Positions 32,271-39,445 of a stretch of 41,447 bases of DNA are shown here, one piece after another. The notes beneath the pieces were generated by a model that was given only the letters and a program-made list of their open reading frames with translations, had not been told where the DNA came from and searched no databases. The stretch is taken from contig CAMUFJ010000011.1 of NCBI GenBank assembly GCA_947088135.1, positions 1 through 41,447 on the forward strand, written 5' to 3'. The number at the start of each line of letters is the position of its first letter. The stretch's first letter is position 1. This DNA is from an uncultured Clostridia bacterium (GTDB lineage Bacteria > Bacillota > Clostridia > Christensenellales > Borkfalkiaceae). The translations under genes were made by a program, and so were the position numbers.

Positions 32271-32363
32271 GCAGATATGATTCTCCCCCTCCGTATTTTG
32301 TTCGTTTCGGAGAAATTTATAAGTCGCCGACGTAAGAGAGTCCGCCAATCACAATAGAGCAAA

Positions 32364-32400
32364 CAAAAAACCGACGGATTGCGAAAAGCAAAACCGTCGG
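32364..32400 (-). terminator. terminator of the 32424-33077 gene
   Basis: Stem CCGACGG/CCGTCGG (32371-32377 with 32394-32400) with a smaller inner TTGC/GCAA stem, followed on the minus strand by six T. Confidence 0.85.
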
Positions 32401-32423
32401 CGGGAGCGCTGAAATCGATTAAA

Positions 32424-33077
32424 TTATTTTCTGCTGCAAGCTTTCCCCTGCGGATAGAGAGGAAGCTCGAAAAAGCCCGTGCATACTTCGTGCGAATACT
32501 CCTGTGCGGGAGGAATTGCGCAATAGCCGTAGCTGGGCACAAGCAACTCTACCTGCATAGACACCTTTAAAATACAGGTGACGCAAGCGCTGATGACAAA
32601 GGTGCCGTTCGTTTCGTTGAACGTTCCCTCGGGAGAAACGCAGGACGCAACCGCAGTAACCGTAAAGGGCATAACGGATGCAGGCGGTACGAACATGAGA
32701 ACGTCTTCGTTGAGCGTGATCGAGCTCGTCGCCTTTCCCTCCACTCCCGCGGCGTCCACGTAGACGACCTCCATGGGAATGGTAACGCCGACCTGCACCC
32801 TTGCGTTGCAGCCGTCGGGCTGACGCTCCACCGTAGGATCGGTGACAGTCACCTGCCCCGAGATAGAACGCGCACTGATAAACGTGAGCGGATATGTAGG
32901 ACTTGCGGGCACGGGGTTGTCAAGAGCGATCGTATAATTTTCGAGTCTTGTTTGAATGATACCCGCATCGAAGATTTTTTCCGCCTGAATACACACCTTT
33001 TCGCAAAGACCGTTTAACGGATTTCCCGTGATCGTGCCGGGACAGCGGTCCGATGAGAAATTGGAAAAAAATGACAT
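32424..33077 (-). CDS. uncharacterised clostridial Cys-containing protein, possibly sporulation-related
   Basis: A 217-residue protein with no signal peptide or membrane segment. It has an N-terminal NPLNGLCEKVCIQAEKIFDA segment, a beta-rich centre with VQVGVTIPMEVVYVDAAGVE, and a C-terminal half with ACVTCILKV and LLVPSYGYCAIPP. I recall similar proteins in many gut Clostridia, without known function, and the pattern resembles beta-strand spore-coat-type proteins. A GGAGGT lies 5 bases before the ATG, and a sigma-K-like promoter is upstream. It follows the LysM gene on the same strand by 84 bases and has its own terminator. The sporulation link is inference. Confidence 0.6.
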   Translation of the reverse strand: MSFFSNFSSDRCPGTITGNPLNGLCEKVCIQAEKIFDAGIIQTRLENYTIALDNPVPASPTYPLTFISARSISGQVTVTDPTVERQPDGCNARVQVGVTIPMEVVYVDAAGVEGKATSSITLNEDVLMFVPPASVMPFTVTAVASCVSPEGTFNETNGTFVISACVTCILKVSMQVELLVPSYGYCAIPPAQEYSHEVCTGFFELPLYPQGKACSRK

Positions 33078-33116
33078 TTGTTACCTCCGTGTAAAGAACC
33101 TTGTCGGTTCCTACCC

Positions 33117-33145
33117 CATACTATGCACTGCCCGTGAAATTTGTT
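33117..33145 (-). promoter_or_regulatory. candidate sigma-K-like promoter
   Basis: On the minus strand AAC (33145-33143), 17-base spacer and CATAGTATG (33125-33117), near the sigma-K pattern AC-N16/17-CATAnnnTA, with the last position differing. The predicted start is about 33 bases before the gene. A small GAACC/GGTTC hairpin (33096-33110) lies in the leader. Confidence 0.35.
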
Positions 33146-33161
33146 TCCCCTGTCGCGCGCT

Positions 33162-33452
33162 TTACAAAAAAATAAGCTGTTCGGGATAAAGACAGACAGT
33201 GCCGTTTTTGCGCTCGAAGGCTTCGGGCGAACCGCAGAGCTGTGTTTTACTCTCGCCTCCGCGGACGCGGTACAAATTGCAATTTTTGACAGGAATGCGC
33301 AACACCTGCCCCGCGCGGGGCTCCTCGCTCAGGGCGTTCTCTACGGCAAGCAGACGGGGGGGAATTCCGTACGCGTCGGCAATCCCCAAAAGCGTTTGCC
33401 CGGGCTTGACGCGGTAGAATTCGGGACGGGGAAGATTTAAACAAGGTTTCAC
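33162..33452 (-). CDS. LysM domain protein
   Basis: A 96-residue protein with one LysM domain (about 11-55): YRVKPGQTLLGIADAYG, then AVENALSEEPRAGQVLRIP. LysM domains bind peptidoglycan or chitin-like glycans. The remaining 40 residues, which contain one cysteine (three in the whole protein), do not match anything I know. No signal peptide is present, so it may act in the mother cell on the spore (as SafA-like proteins do) or inside the cell; this is inference. It starts with GTG, with AGGA 6 bases upstream, and is divergent from the spoVB-like gene. Confidence 0.72.
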   Translation of the reverse strand: MKPCLNLPRPEFYRVKPGQTLLGIADAYGIPPRLLAVENALSEEPRAGQVLRIPVKNCNLYRVRGGESKTQLCGSPEAFERKNGTVCLYPEQLIFL

Positions 33453-33486
33453 CCTTTATCCTATTCGCACGCACATAAAAAGGTGC

Positions 33487-35028
33487 ATGTCCCGAATAAA
33501 ATATTCCATGCAAAATCTCTATAAGACGGCCGCGGTCGTCACCGTATTCTCCGCATTCGAGCACTGCCTCGGATTCCTTTACCGCATCATTCTATCCCGC
33601 GTACTCGGAAGCGAAGGGCTGGGCGTTTACCAAGTGGCTCTCTCCGTATTCGCGGTATTCATCACCGTTTCTTCGAGCGGACTCCCCATCACGCTATCCC
33701 GCACCATTTCCAAGCACCGCGCGCGGGGCAACAAAGAGGGCGCGCATAAAGCGACGACGGCAGCCATGCTCCTCTCGCTCGCGTTCAGCGTGCCCATTAC
33801 CCTTCTGCTCTTCCTGTTGCGCGCACCCTTCTCGAAAATCTTCTCCGATCCGCGCTGTGCCGATCTCTTCTACATTCTGCTTTTTTCCCTGTCCTTTACT
33901 TCCCTGTACGCCATTATCCGCGGAAGCTTTTGGGGAAACAAGCGGTTTTTCGCCTATTCGCTCATAGAGCTCGTCGAGGAGATCGTTATGATCGCAATGG
34001 GCGTGTTTTTACTGCTCTGCTTTTCTTCGGGCATACCGGATACCAACAAGGCAGCGATTGCCGTGCTCATCTCCTATCTGTGCTCCTTCGCGATCGCGCT
34101 CGTATACTTCATCATTAAGGGAGGAAAGCTCCGTTCCCCGAAGGGAGAGATCAAGCCCATGCTCAAATCCTCCCTCCCCGTGACCGCTATGCGCACCTCC
34201 TCCTCGCTCATGAACTCCTTTATCTCCGTGCTCTTCCCCATGCGCTTAATGGCGGCGGGATACTCCTCTTCCGCGGCGCTGAGCGAGTACGGCGTCGTGT
34301 ACGGTATGGTAATGCCCGTGCTCATGATCCCGAGCACCCTCATCAGCTCCATCGCGCTCGTGCTCGTGCCCGAGCTCTCCGAAAGCTATTACAAAAAGCA
34401 AAAGGCGGAAGTGGCGCGGCTTGCGGAACGCGCGCTCAACTCTACCCTGCTCATTGCGGCGATGCTGATCCCCTTCTTTATCGTGTGCGGGGAGGGCGTG
34501 GGGATCATGCTCTATTCAAGCGCACAGAGCGGACAGCTTCTTCAAAATTGCGCGCTCATTCTCCTGCCCATGAGCATCACCATGATTTCGACAAGCCTAT
34601 TAAATTCCATGAACTGCGAACGCCAGACGCTCGTGTTCTTCCTGATCGGTTCGGCGGCGATGCTCGCGTGCGTGTACTTCCTCCCCCGCTATTTGGGAAG
34701 CGGAGCGCTCTGCTTAGGCATGGCGTGCGATTTTGCCATTACGGCGGTCTGCTCGCTCGTACTGCTCCGAAAAAAGGCGGGGAAACTGCAATCGGGCAAA
34801 TACTTTTTCAAGCTTGTTCTCGCCATGCTGCCCGTGCTTGCGACGGGGATATTACTGCGCAACCTGCTCATGCAATGCGTTAGCTACATCATCGCGTTGG
34901 GCGTGACCATGCTCGTTATGCTGATTGCCGAAGTCCTCCTGCTTTCCGTTTTCAAGCTAATGGATTTTCGCGCGCTCCTCGCAAGATTTTTTACGAAAAA
35001 AAACAAAAAAGCCCTTGCGCGTTCTTGA
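33487..35028 (+). CDS. spoVB: SpoVB-like MOP flippase
   Basis: A 513-residue membrane protein with about 14 helices, of the SpoVB/MurJ-like part of the MOP superfamily. The N-terminal half has FLYRIILSRVLGSEGLGVYQ and the strongly conserved SSGLPITLSR block seen in SpoVB proteins. Such proteins move lipid-linked precursors for spore cortex or envelope. The start is uncertain: the ATG at 33487 has AAGGTG too close, and an ATG at 33508 has no ribosome binding site. The C-terminus is basic. The stop overlaps the pgi -35 box. Confidence 0.8.
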   Translation: MSRIKYSMQNLYKTAAVVTVFSAFEHCLGFLYRIILSRVLGSEGLGVYQVALSVFAVFITVSSSGLPITLSRTISKHRARGNKEGAHKATTAAMLLSLAFSVPITLLLFLLRAPFSKIFSDPRCADLFYILLFSLSFTSLYAIIRGSFWGNKRFFAYSLIELVEEIVMIAMGVFLLLCFSSGIPDTNKAAIAVLISYLCSFAIALVYFIIKGGKLRSPKGEIKPMLKSSLPVTAMRTSSSLMNSFISVLFPMRLMAAGYSSSAALSEYGVVYGMVMPVLMIPSTLISSIALVLVPELSESYYKKQKAEVARLAERALNSTLLIAAMLIPFFIVCGEGVGIMLYSSAQSGQLLQNCALILLPMSITMISTSLLNSMNCERQTLVFFLIGSAAMLACVYFLPRYLGSGALCLGMACDFAITAVCSLVLLRKKAGKLQSGKYFFKLVLAMLPVLATGILLRNLLMQCVSYIIALGVTMLVMLIAEVLLLSVFKLMDFRALLARFFTKKNKKALARS

Positions 35029-35053
35029 CTTTCGCGCGGAAGAGTACTAAAAT
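35025..35053 (+). promoter_or_regulatory. sigma-A promoter of pgi
   Basis: TTGACT (35025-35030) overlapping the spoVB-like stop, 17-base spacer and TAAAAT (35048-35053). The start near 35060 gives a leader of about 23 bases with GGAGG in it. Confidence 0.82.
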
Positions 35054-35082
35054 AAGATTCAGAAATCAATTCGGAGGCAACC

Positions 35083-36510
35083 ATGCAACTCAACGACAAG
35101 GCGCGCGAAAGCTTGCGCGTAACAGTAGACTACACCAACATGACCGACCGCTATCTCGGCAAGAAGGGAATATCCGCAAAGACGCTGAAAAAGCACGAAA
35201 AAATCGCCGAAAAAGCACACGCATACGTTTCCCAAAACCGCGGCAAAGACGAGCTGTTTATGGGTTGGACGGAGCTTCCCTATAACCAAGACGAGATCGT
35301 GGCGGACATTTTGAAGACTGCCGAGGAGATCCGCGCAAAGTTCGATAACTTCGTCGTGCTCGGCATCGGCGGTTCGGCGCTCGGCCCTACGATGGCGTTC
35401 AACGCGCTCTGCCATTTGCATTACAACGACCTGCCCAAGGGAAAGCGCGGCGGCCCCCGCTTCTTCGTGGAGGACAACGTAGACCCCGTCCGCATGAAGG
35501 ATCTGCTCGACGTCATCGACGTAACCAAGACCTGCTTCAACGTGATCAGCAAATCCGGCGCGACAAGCGAAACCATGACGCAGTATCTGATCATTGCCGA
35601 CCTCTTGAAAAAGGCGGGCGCGGACGTTAAAGAGCACGTTATTTTCACGACGGACGCAAACCGCGGAAACCTCGTGAAAATTTCCAAGGAACTCGGCGGT
35701 GTAAAATCCTACGTTCTTCCCGACGGCGTGGGCGGAAGATTTTCCGAGCTTTGCCCCGTGGGACTTCTCCCTGCCGCAGTGCTCGGCATCGACATCGAGG
35801 GGCTTTTGCAAGGCGCGGCGTACATGGACGAACGCTGCAAGACGAACAAGCTGAACGAAAACCCCGCCCTTCTCTCCGCAACGCTGCAATATATTGCGAT
35901 GAACGACGGAAAGAACATCGGCGTGCTCATTCCCTACTCCGATAATCTGCGTTACGTTTCCGATTGGTACGCACAGCTTTGGGCGGAATCGCTCGGCAAG
36001 AACGTCACCCTCGACGGCAAGCCCTGCAACGTGGGGCAGACGCCCGTGAAAGCGCTCGGCGTGACCGATCAACATTCGCAGGTTCAGCTCTATACCGAAG
36101 GACCTTTCGACAAGGTTGTCACCTTCCTCTCCGTGGGAAGTTACAAGGAGAAATTCCCCATTCCCCACGGCTGCGAGGACATTCCCGACGTTTCCTTCCT
36201 CGGCGGACACACGATGGAAGAGCTCATTCAAGCGGAAAACAAAGCGACCGCTTACGCGCTCACCAAGGCGGGACGGCTCAACTACACGATCAACATGCCC
36301 GAAGTAAACGCGTATACGCTCGGTCAGCTCCTGTACTTCTTCGAACTTCAAACAGCGTACGCGGGCGCGATGTTCAACGTGGACACCTTCAACCAGCCCG
36401 GCGTGGAAGCCGGCAAGAAAGCGACCTTCGCCCTGCTCGGCAAGCCCGGATACGCGGAACAGAAAAAAGAGCTCGACAACGCGGCGAGCAATCCCGACTA
36501 TATCGTATAA
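35083..36510 (+). CDS. pgi: glucose-6-phosphate isomerase
   Basis: A 475-residue cytoplasmic enzyme that interconverts glucose-6-phosphate and fructose-6-phosphate. Visible motifs are GIGGSALGP, SKSGATSETM (phosphate binding), GVGGRFSELCPVGLLPAA (GPI signature 1-like), QHSQVQL and the final GAMFNVDTFNQPGVEAGK. The length agrees with the clostridial form. The start is fixed by GGAGG at 35073-35077 and the promoter. It is followed by a strong terminator, so it is a single gene. It links central carbon flux to the sugar nucleotides used by the capsule operon only in a general sense. Confidence 0.96.
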   Translation: MQLNDKARESLRVTVDYTNMTDRYLGKKGISAKTLKKHEKIAEKAHAYVSQNRGKDELFMGWTELPYNQDEIVADILKTAEEIRAKFDNFVVLGIGGSALGPTMAFNALCHLHYNDLPKGKRGGPRFFVEDNVDPVRMKDLLDVIDVTKTCFNVISKSGATSETMTQYLIIADLLKKAGADVKEHVIFTTDANRGNLVKISKELGGVKSYVLPDGVGGRFSELCPVGLLPAAVLGIDIEGLLQGAAYMDERCKTNKLNENPALLSATLQYIAMNDGKNIGVLIPYSDNLRYVSDWYAQLWAESLGKNVTLDGKPCNVGQTPVKALGVTDQHSQVQLYTEGPFDKVVTFLSVGSYKEKFPIPHGCEDIPDVSFLGGHTMEELIQAENKATAYALTKAGRLNYTINMPEVNAYTLGQLLYFFELQTAYAGAMFNVDTFNQPGVEAGKKATFALLGKPGYAEQKKELDNAASNPDYIV

Positions 36511-36520
36511 AAATCAGATA

Positions 36521-36560
36521 CAAGAGCCCTTCCGTTTCTTCGGAAGGGCTCTTGTTTTTT
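36521..36560 (+). terminator. intrinsic terminator of pgi
   Basis: Perfect 14-bp stem (36521-36534 with 36541-36554), 6-base loop and six T. It also lies after the convergent yfcE-type gene but has no good T run on that strand. Confidence 0.95.
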
Positions 36561-36587
36561 GAAACAGCAAGCGAAAAGCTTGCGAAA

Positions 36588-37052
36588 TCAAAGCCGTACG
36601 ATTTTAGGAACGACTTTTTCGCCTTGGACGACGAGATAGCAATAGCTCGGGTCTGAGTAGGCGCCTGCGGAGCCGGGGTTGATACACGTAACGCCGTCTA
36701 TCTCCTCGATCGCCGCGCGGTGGGTGTGCCCGTAGAGCGCGACGGCGCAACCGAGCGATTTTGCGTGCGCGACAAGTCGGCTTAAATCGGTCTTTACGCC
36801 GTACGCGTGCCCGTGGCAGAGGAGAAAGCGCACTCCTTCCGCCTCCAAAACGAGTTCGTTTATTCCGCGCGAAAAGTCGCAATTCCCCTTTACCGCATAA
36901 ACCTTTTCGGGATACTGCTCCGTTACCTCGCGCATATCGGACGCGCCGTCCCCCAAATGTACGATGTAATCGTTCTCCGCAAAGAGGGGGGAAAGTTTTT
37001 CGATCACCCGCCTCCTGCCGTGGGAATCGGACAATACCATCATCGTCTTCAT
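36588..37052 (-). CDS. YfcE/MJ0936-type metallophosphoesterase
   Basis: A 154-residue calcineurin-like phosphodiesterase. Metal ligands are visible: D9 and H11 (SDSHG), D35 (LGDG), N57 (KGNCD), H80 or H82 (CHGHAYG) and H109-x-H111 (GHTH). The start at 37052 overlaps the rdgB stop (ATGA); the longer frame upstream is the shadow of rdgB. An rdgB-yfcE order is common in Bacillota, where the pair may clean up nucleotide products. The natural substrate is unknown. Confidence 0.9.
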   Translation of the reverse strand: MKTMMVLSDSHGRRRVIEKLSPLFAENDYIVHLGDGASDMREVTEQYPEKVYAVKGNCDFSRGINELVLEAEGVRFLLCHGHAYGVKTDLSRLVAHAKSLGCAVALYGHTHRAAIEEIDGVTCINPGSAGAYSDPSYCYLVVQGEKVVPKIVRL

Positions 37053-37627
37053 ACCGTTTCCCTCAACTTTTCGGCAAGGCAAGAGAGGGCGCGCCCGCGA
37101 TGGGAAACGCCGTTTTTCTCGTCCTCCCCCGCTTCGCCGAAGCTCTTTTTTAAATCGTCGCTGAAAAACAGGCTGTCGTATCCGAACCCGTTTTTCCCTC
37201 TCTCCTCCGCTAAAATGCTTCCGTGCGTTCTCCCCTCCGCCGTGACCGTTCTGCCGTCGGGGAACACGAGCGCGACGGCGCAGGAAAAGTAAGCCTCGCG
37301 CGACGCCGAGCCTTGCAGATTTTTCAAAAGAAGCTTTCTGTTTTCGGTGTCGCCGCCCCCCGAATAGCGCGCGCTGAATACCCCCGGCGCACCGCCGAGC
37401 GCGGGCACGCACAGCCCGCTGTCGTCCGCAAGCGCGGGAAGCGCTAACGCCCCGCATACCGCGCGCGCTTTCAAAAGCGCGTTTTCCATAAACGTCGAGC
37501 CCGTTTCCTCCACTTCTCCGAAAAAGCCCGCCTCCGCCTGCGAAAGAATATTCCACCCGCGCAAAATCGCGCGGATCTCCTTTAATTTATGCGCGTTTCC
37601 CGTTGCCGCTACGATTGTATTTGACAT
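37049..37627 (-). CDS. rdgB: XTP/dITP diphosphatase (RdgB/HAM1)
   Basis: A 192-residue pyrophosphatase that removes XTP, ITP and dITP from nucleotide pools. TGNAHKLKEI (9-18), LADDSGL (66-72) and GAPGVFSARYSG (79-90) are diagnostic, and FGYDSLF and SHRGRAL lie near the end. The ATG at 37627 is chosen because it gives the family N-terminus and has GGGTG upstream; it is 10 bases after the adenine deaminase stop. Purine clean-up fits the neighbour that deaminates adenine to hypoxanthine. Confidence 0.95.
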   Translation of the reverse strand: MSNTIVAATGNAHKLKEIRAILRGWNILSQAEAGFFGEVEETGSTFMENALLKARAVCGALALPALADDSGLCVPALGGAPGVFSARYSGGGDTENRKLLLKNLQGSASREAYFSCAVALVFPDGRTVTAEGRTHGSILAEERGKNGFGYDSLFFSDDLKKSFGEAGEDEKNGVSHRGRALSCLAEKLRETV

Positions 37628-37637
37628 ATTCTTCACC

Positions 37638-39377
37638 CTATTTGATTTCCGTATCCGTAAAAGCAAAAGTTTCCACGTCGAATAGTCCCCGATCGGTCAA
37701 GCGCAATTTGGGAATGACCGCAAGGGAGAGAAACGCGAGCGTCATGAAAGGCTCGTAACCTTCTTTTATCCCCTGCGCCTTGGCGAGCTCGCCGATCTCC
37801 GCCGTCCGCGCAATCACCTCTTCCGAAGAGGCGCTGCTCATGAGCCCCGCGATATCGAGCGGAAACACCTCCTCGCGCCCGTCGGTGACGACCGCCATGC
37901 CGCCGCCCGCCTCTTTTAAAAGTTCGGTAACGCGCGCCATTTTACCGTTGTCGTCCCCCATAATAACCAAATTGTGGCTGTCGTGCGCGACGGAGATACC
38001 GATCGCGGCGTTTTTCAAGCCGTAACCCTTTACGAGCGCAAGCCCGATATTCCCCGTGGCAAAGTGCCTTTCGACAACGGCGAGCTTGGTAAGGTCGGTA
38101 TTTGCCAAAACCACGTCCCCGTTCTCCGTTTTTACGGGAACGCAGACCTCCTCCGTAACAAGCGAATCGGGCACGACGTACAATGCGCGCGCCCTTCCGC
38201 TTGCAACGTTCATGCGGAAGCTGTCAGGCGTAACGTCCTTGATGCGCACGGTGCTCCCAACCTCTTTGGGCAAATAGCGCAGATTGCATTGAAAGAGCGG
38301 TTTTTTGTGCTCCGCAACGAGCTTGCCCTGTTTGAATACGGCGATCGGATCGAAATCGGTCAAGTTGTTCACGAGCACGATATCCGCCGAATATGCAGGC
38401 GCGATCGCGCCCTTATCCTTTAATCCGTAACACTCCGCCGTGTTGAGAGTGGCGCAACAAATCGCCCAAGCGGCGGGCACGCCGTAGCGGACGAGCTTTC
38501 TGAGCGCGTCGTCCATATGACCGTTCCGCGCGAGATCGGGGGCGTTTTTATCGTCCGAGCAAAGAATAAAACGGCGAAAATTAAAGGCGTTCATCGCCTT
38601 GTAGTTGACGTCGATATTGTGCGCGGAAGAACCGTTGCGAAGCTGGATATACATTCCGCGCGCGAGCTTTTGCATACATTCCTCCGCGCTAATGCACTCG
38701 TGATCCGTGCGAATCCCCGCCGCCAAATAGCCGTTGAGATCCTCTCCCGTAAGCGCGGGCGCGTGCCCGTCGATAACCTTGTCCAGCTCCTTCGCGGCAG
38801 TCAGCTTTCGAAGGACGTCCGCGTCCGCCCCGACGACAGCGGGATAATTCATCATCTCCCCGAGCCCGAAAAACAAATCCCGCCCGAGCTCGCGTTCCGT
38901 TTCCCTCCCGTCGATGACCGCGCCGCTCGTTTCGAAGGGGGTGGCGGGCACGCAGGACGGGAGCTGTAAATAGACGTCGAGCGGATTGATCCCGTCCAAG
39001 AACAGACGGGAAAAGGCTTCCCGCACGTATTCCGCACCCGCAATCCCGCACACGTTTACAAGCTCGTGCGGGTCGGCTACGATGCCCGTCGTGCCGTGCG
39101 GAACGGCGAGGGAAGCGAACGCTTCGGGGGAGAGAAGCGAGCTCTCCACGTGAATATGCGCGTCGATAAGTCCGGGGATCGCCGCCGCGCCCTTCGCGTC
39201 GTATTCCCGTTCTCCTTCGTACCCTTTGCCGATCGCGACGACAACGCCGTCGGCAACGGCGATATCACCCTCTTCCGTTTCCCCCGTGAACACGCTGAAC
39301 ACGAGGGCGTTCTTGATTACAAGGTCGCATTTTTCCCTCTTTGCCGCGCAATCGATGCGCCGTTTTAAATTCTGCAT
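37638..39377 (-). CDS. ade: adenine deaminase
   Basis: A 579-residue amidohydrolase that turns adenine into hypoxanthine and ammonia. Metal site GLIDAHIHVESS (69-80), HGTTGIVADPHE (94-105) and DGHAPALTG are present, as is a C-terminal domain with SVAHDSHNLV. The ATG at 39377 is preferred to the one at 39383, because AGGAG abuts the latter and lies 6 bases before the former. It heads a three-gene operon ade-rdgB-yfcE. The leader is very short, so no purine riboswitch fits here. Confidence 0.94.
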   Translation of the reverse strand: MQNLKRRIDCAAKREKCDLVIKNALVFSVFTGETEEGDIAVADGVVVAIGKGYEGEREYDAKGAAAIPGLIDAHIHVESSLLSPEAFASLAVPHGTTGIVADPHELVNVCGIAGAEYVREAFSRLFLDGINPLDVYLQLPSCVPATPFETSGAVIDGRETERELGRDLFFGLGEMMNYPAVVGADADVLRKLTAAKELDKVIDGHAPALTGEDLNGYLAAGIRTDHECISAEECMQKLARGMYIQLRNGSSAHNIDVNYKAMNAFNFRRFILCSDDKNAPDLARNGHMDDALRKLVRYGVPAAWAICCATLNTAECYGLKDKGAIAPAYSADIVLVNNLTDFDPIAVFKQGKLVAEHKKPLFQCNLRYLPKEVGSTVRIKDVTPDSFRMNVASGRARALYVVPDSLVTEEVCVPVKTENGDVVLANTDLTKLAVVERHFATGNIGLALVKGYGLKNAAIGISVAHDSHNLVIMGDDNGKMARVTELLKEAGGGMAVVTDGREEVFPLDIAGLMSSASSEEVIARTAEIGELAKAQGIKEGYEPFMTLAFLSLAVIPKLRLTDRGLFDVETFAFTDTEIK

Positions 39378-39398
39378 ACCCATCTCCTATTCTTTTGC

Positions 39399-39407
39399 AT
39401 TATACCA
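39399..39407 (-). promoter_or_regulatory. extended -10 promoter of ade
   Basis: On the minus strand TGGTATAAT, a TGn-extended perfect -10 box. No -35 match is seen at 16-18 bases. The predicted start is near 39392, about 15 bases before the ATG. Confidence 0.6.
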
Positions 39408-39445
39408 TAGACCGAACAAAGAAACGAGGAACCGTTTCCGACGAA

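Noticed and set aside
32264..32542. Possible 92-residue protein on the minus strand
   Set aside because: It overlaps the 3' end of the 32424-33077 gene in another frame and crosses its terminator.
35059..36351. Open frame of 430 codons on the minus strand
   Set aside because: It is the antisense of glucose-6-phosphate isomerase, a clear conserved gene; long antisense frames arise from its GC-rich codon use.
37053..37556. N-terminal extension of the metallophosphoesterase
   Set aside because: The extra 168 codons are a low-complexity shadow of rdgB; the true start overlaps the rdgB stop.
37638..39410. Purine riboswitch before adenine deaminase
   Set aside because: The predicted leader is only about 15 bases, too short for an aptamer.
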